DNA of 64,000 bases, from positions 4,340,001 to 4,404,000 of the forward strand of contig NZ_CP048405.1 in assembly GCF_014084125.1 (NCBI RefSeq), given 5' to 3'. Below the pieces are notes generated by a model. That model saw nothing but the letters and a program-made list of their open reading frames with translations, did not search any database and was not told where the DNA came from. The position numbers and the translations under genes are program-made. The stretch is from Streptacidiphilus sp. PB12-B1b (GTDB lineage Bacteria; Actinomycetota; Actinomycetes; Streptomycetales; Streptomycetaceae). The stretch's first letter is position 1. The number at the start of each line of letters is the position of its first letter. Below, in pieces: positions 39,401-47,910 of this stretch.

Positions 39401-39517
39401 CAGGGTGGGTGCGCCGGCCCGGGCGGGGGCCTGGAGCCGCAGGGTGCGCGGGGTGGAGTCCGGTAGGCGGCTACCGTGGTGCGCGGGCGCGCTGATTTCT
39501 GTCACTGCTGCCTGCAT
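36434..39517 (-). CDS. LuxR-family regulator with N-terminal ATPase (LAL type)
   Basis: A regulator of about 1,027 residues. It has an N-terminal STAND-type ATPase (residues 40-330), a long TPR-like helical region rich in Ala, and a C-terminal LuxR helix-turn-helix (ELTPSERRVAELVAGGATNR, then EVAAVLCVSVKTVEGTLSRV). The P-loop reads GPDGIGRTAL, with Arg where the Walker A Lys belongs, and Walker B is VLLVLDGIEHLD. ATP binding may therefore be weak. ATG 39517 was preferred, with AGGACGG about 9 nt upstream; two in-frame ATGs lie further up. It may control the S53 protease gene 89 bp downstream. Signal unknown. Confidence 0.88.
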   Translation of the reverse strand: MQAAVTEISAPAHHGSRLPDSTPRTLRLQAPARAGAPTLYGRDELLAAARTALHPSAGLLFTGPDGIGRTALLDALAREAAADGSRILRCAPGPDDAALPHAALIDLLGPLPDGAHAHLPEYQHEALRSALLRGSRPGDGLDRLALRLAVAATLERTATTGPVLLVLDGIEHLDRASADVLAHVARHAPDLGVALAAARRTGPGADSGPDAGPDAAPDPLPPGAVELVVPALPDEAVAALLADGGHPPEPAALRRLLRLAAGNPGYARELARELARESARESTRAAARHTGRPEPAPADHGADRLEPPDAADPDDLPLPPGLRARLLRSAADLPPAARRALLLTATAARPSLGLLLAAGVVEPVADLAEAERRGLVRIAADGGLRLDHPLLAAALRADARAGERLAAHADLARAVTEPVERARHLALAHPYEDQRVAGALAEAAAAARRHGSADTAYRLAVLAVARTPAADSEDRHQRLLAAAAHAADAGRHDDARRAADRVLAETPDAASRVRARLALLETAGQALDDSGTLIEGGFADAQGDPALQARLHFWSAVRELLGGRTAGAAAEASRAVALAEQAASAPAPGTAARPGGPPADQPAELTRVDALGLLATVQSMRGRPNAADGALAAALRLAGPAASASLLRRRALADLDADRVAEARRRIAALADRGVATGAIQESLATLVAQVRIQARAGDCARAVATADRCTRLLDGAGMPSPLAHYAAALAETVGGSVPHAVALARTAVDGCAADGDRLFEIRALGVLGGAHLLTGEVHGAVEAAEALQRARELGAAMELADPDTVRRLADLAEALVLLGDHGEAQRVLAEAAGITAVWPRAWGEGALAALDRSAGLLLAALGRTEAAVESLRGSAERLRTVALPLDLARTLVSWAAVERRARRRSVARSVLAEAEQLCLAQEAYPLLARVRQERDRVDPGERVGGTTELTPSERRVAELVAGGATNREVAAVLCVSVKTVEGTLSRVYRKLGVRSRTGLVRADTHGHSGFTSVARVTPLIEGSRSF

Positions 39518-39711
39518 GGGTTCGTCCGTCCTGTCGTGACTGCATGTCATAGCTGGGCATGTCATGCACCTGACACTCGGGGCCGCACTGCGGGACGTCT
39601 ACTGCGGAGATCATCTCGCCATCCCAGCGTGCCGCCCGCACCCGCGTCAAGACCGGCGCAGTGTGACGCCGCCCGTACGATCACCCTCAACGGAGCGAAC
39701 GAGGGGCAGTC

Positions 39712-40488
39712 GTGGAACACGGACCAGTCGATCTCAACGCGGATCTGGGCGAGGGCTTCGGCCGGTGGCAGCTCACCGACGACCAGGCCCTGCTCTCCGT
39801 CGTCACCAGCGCCAACGTGGCCTGCGGCTTCCACGCGGGCGACCCCTCGACCATGCGGCGGGTGTGCGAGCTGGCCGTGGAGCGCGGGGTCCGGATCGGC
39901 GCGCAGGTCTCCTACCGGGACCTGGCGGGGTTCGGCCGGCGCGCCATGGACGTCCCGCGCGCCGAGCTGGCCGACGAGATCGCCTACCAGCTGGGCGCGT
40001 TGGACCTGTTCGCCCGGGCGGCCGGGGGGCGGGTCGCGTACCTCAAGCCGCACGGCGCGCTGTACAACCGGGTGGTCTCCGACGAGCAGCAGGCCGGCGC
40101 GGTCGTGGACGCGCTGCTGGCCTACGCCCGGGCCGACGGCCGGTCGCTGCCGGTGCTCGGCCTGCCCGGCTCGGCGCTGCTGCGGGCCGCCGCCGCGGCC
40201 GGACTGCCGGTGGTCGGCGAGGCGTTCGCCGACCGCGGCTACACCCCGGTCGGGACGCTGGTGCCGCGCACCGAGCCGGGCGCGGTGCTGCACGAGCCGC
40301 AGACCGTGGTCGACCGCGCGGTGGGCATGGCCAGGGACGGCGCGGTGACGGCCGCCGACGGCAGCCGGATCGCGGTACGCGCACGGTCGCTGTGCCTGCA
40401 CGGCGACACCCCGGGCGCGGCCGCACTGGCGGGCCGGGTGCGCGCGGCGCTGGAGCAGGCCGGGGTACGGGTGGAGGCGTTCGCATGA
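39712..40488 (+). CDS. pxpA: 5-oxoprolinase subunit PxpA
   Basis: A 258-residue LamB/YcsF-family protein. It is the PxpA subunit of ATP-dependent 5-oxoprolinase, which opens pyroglutamate to glutamate. The start VDLNADLGEGFGRW, SANVACGFHAGDPSTM, YLKPHGALYNR and SLCLHGDTPGA are family signatures. GTG 39712 is the start that gives the standard N-terminus. Its stop overlaps the pxpB start as ATGA, so the three subunits are translationally coupled. Confidence 0.96.
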   Translation: MEHGPVDLNADLGEGFGRWQLTDDQALLSVVTSANVACGFHAGDPSTMRRVCELAVERGVRIGAQVSYRDLAGFGRRAMDVPRAELADEIAYQLGALDLFARAAGGRVAYLKPHGALYNRVVSDEQQAGAVVDALLAYARADGRSLPVLGLPGSALLRAAAAAGLPVVGEAFADRGYTPVGTLVPRTEPGAVLHEPQTVVDRAVGMARDGAVTAADGSRIAVRARSLCLHGDTPGAAALAGRVRAALEQAGVRVEAFA

Positions 40489-41099
40489 AAGCCCACCGGG
40501 TCGGCCGCTCCGCACTGCTGCTGGAGCTCGCCGACGACAGTGAAGTCGCCTCCCTGCTGGACGAGTTGACTCGGCGTCAAGAAGCAGGTGAGCTGGGCGC
40601 GGTGCAGGAGGTGGTCCCGGCCGCGCGCACCGTACTGCTGGACGGCGTGAGTGAACCGGACTCCCTGCTGCGGCAATTGGCCGACTGGCGACCCACCGCC
40701 GCACCGGCCGCCGACGGCCCGCTGGTGCAGGTGCCGACCGTGTACGACGGCGCGGACCTGGCCGAGGTCGCCGCCCGCTGGGGGGTGGACAGCGCCGAGG
40801 CTGCGCGCCTCCATTCCGGCTTCGAGTACCGGGTCGCCTTCTGCGGCTTCGCGCCGGGCTTCGCCTACCTGACCGGGCTGCCCGAGCGCCTGTCCGTCCC
40901 CCGCCGGTCCACCCCGCGCACCCGGGTTCCGGCCGGATCGGTGGCCCTGGCCGGGGCGTACACCGGCGTCTACCCGGGCGAATCCCCCGGCGGCTGGCAG
41001 CTGCTGGGCCGCACCGAGCTGCCGCTGTGGGATCCCGGGCGTGATCCGGCCGCGCTGCTCACCCCCGGCACCCGGGTGCGTTTCACGGAGGCGGCGTGA
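40485..41099 (+). CDS. pxpB: 5-oxoprolinase subunit PxpB
   Basis: A 204-residue KipI/PxpB-type subunit. The C-terminal two thirds hold HSGFEYRVAFCGFAPGFAYL and the family motif PRRSTPRTRVPAGSVALAG, then GVYPGESPGGWQLLGRT. It works with PxpA and PxpC on 5-oxoproline. ATG 40485 overlaps the pxpA stop and its own stop overlaps pxpC by 4 bp. Confidence 0.96.
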   Translation: MKAHRVGRSALLLELADDSEVASLLDELTRRQEAGELGAVQEVVPAARTVLLDGVSEPDSLLRQLADWRPTAAPAADGPLVQVPTVYDGADLAEVAARWGVDSAEAARLHSGFEYRVAFCGFAPGFAYLTGLPERLSVPRRSTPRTRVPAGSVALAGAYTGVYPGESPGGWQLLGRTELPLWDPGRDPAALLTPGTRVRFTEAA

Positions 41100-41992
41100 A
41101 CCGGACGGCGGCCGGGGGCCGGGCAGCGCGGGTGCTCCGGTCCGGGCCGCTGACGACCGTTCAGGACGGCGGCCGCACCGGCGTCGCCGCGCTCGGCGTG
41201 CCCCGGGCCGGGGCCCTGGACCGGCCCGCCCACGCGCTGGCCAACCGGCTGGTCGGCAACGCGCCGGACGCCGCCGCGCTGGAGACCACCCTCGGCGGGG
41301 TCGCCCTGCGCGCCCTCGCGCCGCTGGTGGCGGCGGTCACCGGCGCGCCCTCGCCGGTACGGGTGGACGGCAGGCCGGCGGCCTGGGGCGCGCCGGTACG
41401 GCTGGCGGCGGGCTCGGTCCTCGAGGTGGGCGCGGCCACCGACGGCGTACGCGCCTATGTGGCTCTGGACGGCGGGGTGGCCGTCCGGCCGGTCCTGGGC
41501 AGCCGCTCGGCCGACCTGCTCTCCGGCCTCGGGCCGCCGCCGCTGGCGCAGGGGGACGTCCTGCCGCTGGGCGAGCCTGCCGGACCGCCCGTCCGGATCG
41601 AGCCGCTGCCGCTGCCCGCGCCGCCGCGCGAACTGGTGCTGCGGCTGGACCCGGGCCCGCGCGACGACTGGTTCTCCCCGGGGTCGCTGCGGCTACTGGC
41701 GGCGTCCGGCTACACGGTCGCGGCCGCCAGCAACCGGATCGGGCTGCGGCTCCAGGGGCCGCCGCTGCGGCGCGCACCCGGGCGGGGCGAACTGCCCAGC
41801 GAGGGCATGGTGCTGGGCGCTGTGCAGGTGCCGCCGGACGGACTGCCGGTGGTCTTCCTCGCCGACCATCCGACCACCGGCGGCTACCCGGTGATCGGGG
41901 TGGTCCCGGCCGCCGACCTGGCCGCAGCCGCACAGGCCGCCCCCGGCATCTCCGTCCGCTTCGCGGTCACCGAGCAGCAGCGCCGCCGCTGA
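41096..41992 (+). CDS. pxpC: 5-oxoprolinase subunit PxpC
   Basis: A 298-residue KipA/PxpC-type subunit, often annotated as biotin-dependent carboxyltransferase. The start RSGPLTTVQDGGRTGVAALG, then GVPRAGALDRPAHALANRLV, and the late ADHPTTGGYPVIGVV are typical. GTG 41096. Together the pxpABC operon recycles pyroglutamate that arises from glutamine or glutathione-like breakdown. It is preceded by a 194-bp gap shared with the divergent LuxR-type gene. Confidence 0.95.
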   Translation: MNRTAAGGRAARVLRSGPLTTVQDGGRTGVAALGVPRAGALDRPAHALANRLVGNAPDAAALETTLGGVALRALAPLVAAVTGAPSPVRVDGRPAAWGAPVRLAAGSVLEVGAATDGVRAYVALDGGVAVRPVLGSRSADLLSGLGPPPLAQGDVLPLGEPAGPPVRIEPLPLPAPPRELVLRLDPGPRDDWFSPGSLRLLAASGYTVAAASNRIGLRLQGPPLRRAPGRGELPSEGMVLGAVQVPPDGLPVVFLADHPTTGGYPVIGVVPAADLAAAAQAAPGISVRFAVTEQQRRR

Positions 41993-42086
41993 CCCGCGCG
42001 GACCGGGCCCGTCCGAGACGGCCCAGCCCGCCGCCGCAGGACGGCCGCCCTGCCGGACCGGGACCTGCCGGGCCGCTGCCCCGGGG

Positions 42087-42108
42087 CCCGGGCGGGTGCC
42101 CCGCCGGG
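42087..42108. terminator. Weak hairpin between pxpC and the glycosyltransferase gene
   Basis: CCCGGGCGGG and CCCGCCGGG pair with one bulged base around a short loop, just before the stop of the convergent glycosyltransferase gene. Confidence 0.4.
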
Positions 42109-42110
42109 CG

Positions 42111-43294
42111 TCAGCCGACGGCCCGCAGGGCGGGCGCGGGCACGCCGTGCTCGGCGCGGGCCTGCGCCCGCTCGGCCAGGATCTCCCGGTAGTGGTCGAG
42201 CAGCTGATCGCCGACCGACTCCCAGGTGCGTCCGACCACCTCGGCCCGCGCCGCCGCGCCGTAGGACGCCCGGGTGGCCGGGTCGGCGGCCAGGCCGGTC
42301 ACGGCGCGGGCCAGCGCGGCCGGGTCGCAGGGCGGGACCAGCAGCCCGGTGCGGTGGTGGTCGATCAGGTCCAGCGGCCCGCCGATCGCGGGCCCGATCA
42401 CGGCGACGCCGCTGGCCATGGCCTCCTGGACGGTCTGGCAGAAGGTCTCCATCGGGCCGGTGTGCACGAACATGTCCAGCGACGCGTACAGCGCGGCCAG
42501 TTCGTCGCCGGAGCGCGCACCGAGGAACAGCGCGTCCGGCAGGGCCTCCCGCAGCGCGGGCGCGCTGGGGCCGTCGCCGACCACGACCAGGGTCACCCCG
42601 ACCTCCCGGCCGACCCGGGCCAGCAGGTCCACCCGCTTCTCCGGGGCGAGCCGGCCGACGTAGCCGACCAGGACGCCCCGGTCGGGGTCGCCGCCCCCGG
42701 CGGCGATGAGGCTGCGGCGCAGCTCCTCGTCCCGGTGGCAGGGGTCGAAGCGGACCGAGTCGACGCCGCGCCGCCAGATCCGCACCCGGGGTACGCCGTG
42801 GGCGGTGAGGTCCTGCGCGGCGGGTGTCGAGGGGGCCAGCGTGCGGTCGGCGGCGCGGTGGACGGTGCGGATCCGCCGCCAGGCCGCCGCCTCGCCGATG
42901 GTGCTGCCCGCCCGGTAGGCGCGGGCGTACCCGGCCAGGTCGGTCTGGTAGACGGCGACGGCGGGCAGGCCGAGCCGCTCGGCGGCGGCCATGGCCCGGG
43001 CTCCCAGGACGAAGGGGCTGGCCAGGTGCACCAGGTCGGGGCGGTGGTCGGCCAACAGCTGTTCGAGTCGGCGGCTGGGGAGGGCGAGCCGTACCTGCGG
43101 GTAGCCCGGCAGCGGGAGCGCGGGCACCCGGACGACCGGGCAGGGGTCGGCGGCTGCGGGGGCACGGCCGGGCTGGGCGCGATCACGAGCGGTTCGTGGC
43201 CGCGCCGCACCAGGTGCTCGGCGGTGCGCAGGACGGAGTGGGCGACGCCGTTGACATCCGGCGGGAAGGATTCGGTGACGATGACGACACGCAT
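42111..43294 (-). CDS. GT4-family glycosyltransferase, 5' part out of frame
   Basis: A GT-B glycosyltransferase resembling actinobacterial GDP-mannose-dependent alpha-mannosyltransferases. The first ~47 codons from ATG 43294 ([40 protein letters not shown]) are in one frame. The rest ([20 protein letters not shown] onward, including [16 protein letters not shown] and the donor-site [20 protein letters not shown] with its Glu-x7-Glu) is in another. Adding one C to the five-C run at 43162-43158 restores a single 394-residue frame. The remaining sequence shows no other damage. The acceptor is unknown; lipid-linked mannan or glycolipid synthesis is possible. Confidence 0.8.
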
Positions 43295-43515
43295 GTCTGC
43301 GTTGTTCCGATGCGCGGGGTGCACCCGGCCACCGGAATCTGTCGAACTGACGAACGTCGGCCCAACCCTCACCGCACCGCCCGGGGAGGGCTCCGCGCGG
43401 GCGCTCCGAGCGGGTGGTCCGGGTGGCGGAACGGGCGTGTCAGGGGCTGCGCCCGGGACCGGTGTGATCAGCTGCGAGGGCTGGGCCCGATCACGGGTGT
43501 CACGGAAGGGGTCGT

Positions 43516-44367
43516 ATGCGCGTCGCCGCCTCCTGGAGAGTCCCGCTGCCGGCCGTGGCGGTGCTGCCCGTGCTCCCGGCCCTGCTCGCCCTCTCCCTCG
43601 CCGCCGGGCAGCCGACCCACTCCGGGGCCGCCCGTCCGGTCGGCGCGCCTGCGGCCGCCGCCGGGACACTTCCGCTGGCAGGCCGGACGGTGGTGCTGGA
43701 CCCGGGGCACAATCCGGGCAATGCCGACCATCGGCGGCAGATCGCCGCGCTGGTCGACGTCGGCAACGCCCGCAAGCCCTGCAACACCACCGGGACGGCC
43801 ACCGACAGCGGCTACCCGGAGGCCCTGTTCAACCTGGACGTGGCGCGCCGGGCCCGGGTGCTGTTGCAGGACCTGGGCGCGCGGGTGGTGCTCACCCAGG
43901 ACGGCGACCGCCCCTGGGGGCCCTGCGTGGACGAGCGGGCGGCGATCGCCAACCGGGCGCACGCCGACGCGACCGTCGCCATCCACGGCGATGGCGCCCC
44001 GGCCTCGGGCTACGGCTTCCAGGTGATCCTGCCCGCGCCGGTGGTGGCCGGGATCGCCGACAACGCGGCGATCGTCGCCCCGTCCCGGCGGCTGGGCCTG
44101 GCGCTGCAGTCGGCGTTCCGCTCGGCCACCGGCGAGCCCTTCTCGACCTACCTGGGCGGCGGCACCGGCTTCACCGTCCGCAGCGACCTCGGCGGGCTGA
44201 ACCTGGCCCGGGTGCCCGCGGTCTTCATCGAGTGCGGCAACATGCGCAACCCCGGGGATGCGCAGCGGATGATCACCACGTCCTGGCGGGAGGCGGCGGC
44301 GCGGGGTGTCGCGGACGGCATCGCTGCGTTCCTGGAGCAGCCCGGCCCGGCTGCGGCGCGCGGCTGA
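43516..44367 (+). CDS. Secreted N-acetylmuramoyl-L-alanine amidase
   Basis: A 283-residue Amidase_3 enzyme that cuts the bond between MurNAc and the stem peptide in the cell wall. The signal peptide covers about residues 1-32 ([20 protein letters not shown]). The zinc ligands are His in VLDPGHNPG, Glu in [11 protein letters not shown] and His in AIHGDG; the catalytic Glu is in [10 protein letters not shown]. The length is normal for a single-domain enzyme without cell-wall-binding repeats. ATG 43516 is preceded by GGAAGGGG. It is divergent from the glycosyltransferase gene and convergent with the HEAT-repeat gene. Confidence 0.92.
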   Translation: MRVAASWRVPLPAVAVLPVLPALLALSLAAGQPTHSGAARPVGAPAAAAGTLPLAGRTVVLDPGHNPGNADHRRQIAALVDVGNARKPCNTTGTATDSGYPEALFNLDVARRARVLLQDLGARVVLTQDGDRPWGPCVDERAAIANRAHADATVAIHGDGAPASGYGFQVILPAPVVAGIADNAAIVAPSRRLGLALQSAFRSATGEPFSTYLGGGTGFTVRSDLGGLNLARVPAVFIECGNMRNPGDAQRMITTSWREAAARGVADGIAAFLEQPGPAAARG

Positions 44368-44406
44368 CCGCCGTTCTCAACCGGCGGTCTCAAGCGGCGG
44401 TCTCAA
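44368..44406. repeat. 13-bp tandem repeat, three copies
   Basis: Three consecutive imperfect copies of CCGGCGGTCTCAA fill the gap between the convergent amidase and HEAT-repeat genes and run into the last codons of the latter. Confidence 0.8.
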
Positions 44407-45815
44407 CCGGCGCTCAGCCGGCCCCGGACGGCGGCGTGGACCTCGGCCTCCTCGCCGGGGTCGGCGGCCAGCCTGCGCAGCCGGTCCAGCACCCGGACGT
44501 CGCCCTTGGTGAGCACATGGCGGGCGGCCAGCTCGCGGGTGGACTCCTCGCAGTCCCAGAGGCACTCGACGGCCGCACCGGTCGGGAAGCACGCGTCGGT
44601 GGCGGCGAGGCTGCGGGCGGCCGCGCCGCGCAGCTGTGAGCTGCTGGTCTCGGCGTAGATGTGGCGCAGCACGGTGACCCCGGCGACGGCCGCCAGCCGT
44701 CCGACGCCCTCGACCAGGACGGTCAGCCCCTCGCCGTCGACACCGTCGGCGAAGATGCCCCGGCGCAGCGCGGCCACCACCAGCGGGCCGTCCTCCGGCG
44801 AGCCGCAGGCCGCCAGCAGCCGGGCGGCGGCGTCGGCCAGCGGGCCGCCGTCCGGGTCGGCCGCCCACAGCCGGGCGCGTTCGGTGATCCGCGCGCCGCG
44901 CATCCGGGCCAGCGTGCCCAGGGCGAAGGCGGCGATGCGGTGCGAGGCGTCCACGGCGGCCCGTTCGACCAGGTCGGGGGCGTCCTCGTGGTCGTGGTCG
45001 GTGAGGTGGCGCAGCGCGGCGCAGCGGGCGCCCTCACGGGCCGACCCGGCGGATTCCAGCAGCAGCGGCTGGTCGTCCGGCCCGGCGACGGCGGCCAGGC
45101 AGCGGGCGGCGGCGGCGACCCGGCGCTCGAAGACGTCCTGCGGCGCCTGCGGCTGCTCGTCGGCCCAGGCCAGGACGGCTTCGGTGCTCCAGGCGGGGGC
45201 CGCGCCGGAGCGGTCCAGTTGGCGCTGCCACAGGTCGAAGGGGGCCTGCTCGGTGGCGGCGGCCACCCGGGCGTGGGTCTGCGCCCACAGGTGCCAGGGG
45301 CGGGGCTCGTAGGCCTCGCGGACGGCCGCGCGCAGGGCGGCGTCACCCTCGGGGCCGTGCGCGAAGCGGTTCAGTACGGGCTCGGCGAGGTCGAGCAGGG
45401 CCCGGTCGTCGTCCCACAGGGCCAGCTCGTCGAGGGCCCAGGCCCAGTTGCTGCCGACGGCGGCGTAGCGACGCAGCAGCAGCAGGGCGTCGCGGCGGCC
45501 GTAACCGGCCAGCCGCCCGAGGACGGCCAGGGCCAGGCCGGTGCGGGACTCGTGCTCGTCCAGCAGGTCGTCGACGTGGAAGAGGTGCTCCTCCAGGCCC
45601 TGGAGCGGGGCTTCCAGCTCCATGTAGAGGCGGGCGTAGTACAGGGACCGGTTCTCCACCTGCCAGTCCCGCCTGGGGTCGCGGGTGACGCACTGCTCCA
45701 GAGCGGCGAGAGCATCGGCGCGCTCTGCCGCCAGAGCGTGCAGGGTGCCGTCCCCCCGGCCCCGCTGGAGCAGGCCGAGAAGGGAGGCGCTGGGCGCTAT
45801 CGCGGGCTCGAACAT
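44403..45815 (-). CDS. HEAT-repeat protein of unknown function
   Basis: A 470-residue soluble, mostly helical protein. The N-terminal half contains NRSLYYARLYMELEAPLQGL and EEHLFHVDDLLDEHESRTGL, which suggest a conserved fold seen across Streptomyces. The second half has repeated helical pairs with a HEAT/PBS-lyase pattern (GARCAALRHLTDHDHEDAPD, ASHRIAAFALGTLARMRGA, ESTRELAARHVLTKGDVRVL). Such repeats mediate protein binding. No catalytic motif is seen. ATG 45815 is the first methionine of the conserved part; the ribosome site is weak. No operon partner. Confidence 0.72.
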   Translation of the reverse strand: MFEPAIAPSASLLGLLQRGRGDGTLHALAAERADALAALEQCVTRDPRRDWQVENRSLYYARLYMELEAPLQGLEEHLFHVDDLLDEHESRTGLALAVLGRLAGYGRRDALLLLRRYAAVGSNWAWALDELALWDDDRALLDLAEPVLNRFAHGPEGDAALRAAVREAYEPRPWHLWAQTHARVAAATEQAPFDLWQRQLDRSGAAPAWSTEAVLAWADEQPQAPQDVFERRVAAAARCLAAVAGPDDQPLLLESAGSAREGARCAALRHLTDHDHEDAPDLVERAAVDASHRIAAFALGTLARMRGARITERARLWAADPDGGPLADAAARLLAACGSPEDGPLVVAALRRGIFADGVDGEGLTVLVEGVGRLAAVAGVTVLRHIYAETSSSQLRGAAARSLAATDACFPTGAAVECLWDCEESTRELAARHVLTKGDVRVLDRLRRLAADPGEEAEVHAAVRGRLSAG

Positions 45816-46048
45816 GAGGTCAGCATCCGTTGCGGCGGTCCTGGTGGCAAAGGGATTTCCGTGCAGCCGGTCCGGCGGGGCCTCCCGATGGGGCTGCCGT
45901 CGCCGACTGGCGGAGTCCGCGACGGTGGCCGCGAACGGATTGTGGCACCGGCCGACGGTCGCCCGCCAGCCGGAAGCACGGAATCGTACCGTCCGCACGC
46001 GCGGACGTGCACCTTTGACGCCGGACGCGACACCGGGTGACCGGCGGG

Positions 46049-47542
46049 TCACACCAGCCGCGGTGCGGCGGGCTTGGGCATCGCCTTGCGGATCTCCGCC
46101 CGCAGCTCCTTCACCTCGCTCAGCTGTTCGTAGCGCCCGGCGAGCCGGTACATCTCCCGCAGCCGGTCCCAGGTGCGGTGCGAGGACATCTCGCTGGTCG
46201 AGCTGAGGGCCATCCGGGCGAAGCGGTCGGCCTCGTCCGGTCGGTTGGCCAGGTAGCAGGCCGAGGCCATGGAGAGGTAGTCGAACAACTTGGACCGGTC
46301 GTGGCCCTCCCCGCGCAGGTCGATGGCCTGCTGGGCGTGGAACTGGGCCAGCGGTGCGGCGGAGGCGTCGTGCTCGGCCAGGGTGCGGTAGGTCAGCGCC
46401 TCCATGCCGTGCAGGTCGGCCCGGTCGAAGAACTGCAGCCAGCTGGGCCCGGCCTCGCCGGTGTCCTGGGCGAAGAGGTCCTCCGCCTCGCCGAGGGTCC
46501 GCCGGGTGGCCTGGGAGCGGCCCATGGAGGCGTACGCCCAGGCTTCGACGGTGCGCAGCATGGCGCTGGTGCGCGGCAGGGTCGGCTCGCCGCTGCCGCT
46601 CTCGGCGACCCGCATCAGGTCCAGCGCGTCGACCGGGCGGCCGAGGTGCACCATCTGCCGGGCGGCCCGGGAGAGCGCCTCCCCGGCGCGGGGCTTGTCG
46701 TCGGCCTGCCGGGCGGCGTGCACGGCCATCACGAAGTACCGCTGCGCGGTGGGCTCCAACCCCACGTCGTGCGACATCCACCCGGCCAGCACGGCCAGGT
46801 TGGCTGCGACCCCCCACAACCGCCGTGCCAGCGCCTCGGGGTGGTGGTACGTCAGCATCCCTCCGACCTCGTTGAGTTGGCCGACCACGGCCTTGCGCTG
46901 CAGCCCGCCGCCGCGGCGGGCGTCCCAGGCGCGGAAGACGTCCACCGACGCCTCCAGCGACTCGACCTCGTCCAGGCCGACCGGCCCCGCGTCGTAGAAG
47001 TCGCCGACGGCCAGCGCGGCAGCGCCCGGTCGGCGCACCTCGGCGGCGGAGCCGACGCCGGAGTACCCGGCGCCCCACTCCTTGCCGGTCATCCAGTCGT
47101 GCAGGGGTCCGGCGATGGCGGAGCCCGCCGCCAGGGCGGTGCTCGCCCCTATCAGTCCGCGTCTGTTGAGCATGAGGTCCATTCCCGTGAACTCGGTGAG
47201 GGCCTCCGCGGCGCGCTGCGGCTCCAGGGGCGGATCGTCCGAGGCGGGATCCCCGCTCCGTACTCGTCCCGAACCTGTCTGCCGGTGTCGCTGGAACCCG
47301 AGGTCCTCAGTGGTGACAACACGGCCGAGCCGCTCGGTGAACAGGGCGGCCAGCACCCTCGGCACGGGATCGCGCGGCGTCTCACCGCGGTCGATCCAGC
47401 GACGGACCCGTGAGGTGTCGGTCGACAGCTGCTGCTGTCCGGCTGCGGCACCCCGCCGGTTGACCAGTCGCGCCAGCTCGCCCTTGGACCAGCCCGTAAG
47501 GGCGAAGAGGTCGGCGAACTGGGTGTTTGGTCCTCTGCTCAC
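46049..47542 (-). CDS. NsdA-like regulator (negative regulator of development type)
   Basis: A 497-residue protein closely resembling NsdA of Streptomyces coelicolor, which holds back sporulation and antibiotic production. The N-terminal segment FALTGWSKGELARLVNRRG, DTSRVRRWIDRGETPRDPVP and AALFTERLGRVVTTEDLGF looks like an atypical helix-turn-helix. A hydrophobic run, NRRGLIGASTALAAGSAIAG, resembles a Tat-like or anchor segment. The rest is TPR-like, with long conserved blocks such as QRKAVVGQLNEVGGML, NLAVLAGWMSHDVGLEPTAQ and GEALSRAARQMVHLGRP. Several paralogues exist in Streptomyces, so I do not assign the exact gene. GTG 47542 follows GGGGGC. Confidence 0.85.
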   Translation of the reverse strand: MSRGPNTQFADLFALTGWSKGELARLVNRRGAAAGQQQLSTDTSRVRRWIDRGETPRDPVPRVLAALFTERLGRVVTTEDLGFQRHRQTGSGRVRSGDPASDDPPLEPQRAAEALTEFTGMDLMLNRRGLIGASTALAAGSAIAGPLHDWMTGKEWGAGYSGVGSAAEVRRPGAAALAVGDFYDAGPVGLDEVESLEASVDVFRAWDARRGGGLQRKAVVGQLNEVGGMLTYHHPEALARRLWGVAANLAVLAGWMSHDVGLEPTAQRYFVMAVHAARQADDKPRAGEALSRAARQMVHLGRPVDALDLMRVAESGSGEPTLPRTSAMLRTVEAWAYASMGRSQATRRTLGEAEDLFAQDTGEAGPSWLQFFDRADLHGMEALTYRTLAEHDASAAPLAQFHAQQAIDLRGEGHDRSKLFDYLSMASACYLANRPDEADRFARMALSSTSEMSSHRTWDRLREMYRLAGRYEQLSEVKELRAEIRKAMPKPAAPRLV

Positions 47543-47910
47543 GTCAAGCCCCCAGGTTCCTCGGCTGATCCGAGGCTAGCCAAGCGGCATGTGCCAGGCG
47601 AGCATTCGCCATGCTTCGCCAGGGTCCGCCAGCTGATGCGCCATGAACGTTCTGGTGTCAGGTAGGAAAGCGCCACCCCGCCCCTGGTGAGCCGGGAGTT
47701 CCCGGACCGCCGAGGGGGTGTGGCGCAAGGGGTGGCGCGGCATTGGCGGGACGCCAGTGACCGGCCCGGCCTACGCACTCCCCAGGGTGCGCCGACCGGG
47801 GCGGACCGGGCCGAACGGCGCCGACCGGCGCCCGCGCCACCCCGGCACCATCGCGGCGGGCCACCCGGCCCAGCCGGCGGCAGCCCGCCAGGAAGGGATC
47901 AGGAACCCCC
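47543..47910. other. Divergent control region with phased CGCCA repeats
   Basis: 368 bp between the divergent NsdA-like and phosphotransferase genes. Four CGCCA pentamers begin at 47607, 47617, 47627 and 47639. TAGCCT on the minus strand (47579-47574) is a -10 candidate for the NsdA-like gene. No small gene was recognised. Confidence 0.6.

Noticed and set aside
36302-39466. 1,054-codon plus-strand frame opposite the LuxR-type regulator
   Set aside because: Antisense shadow; composition is dominated by Gly, Gln and Arg.
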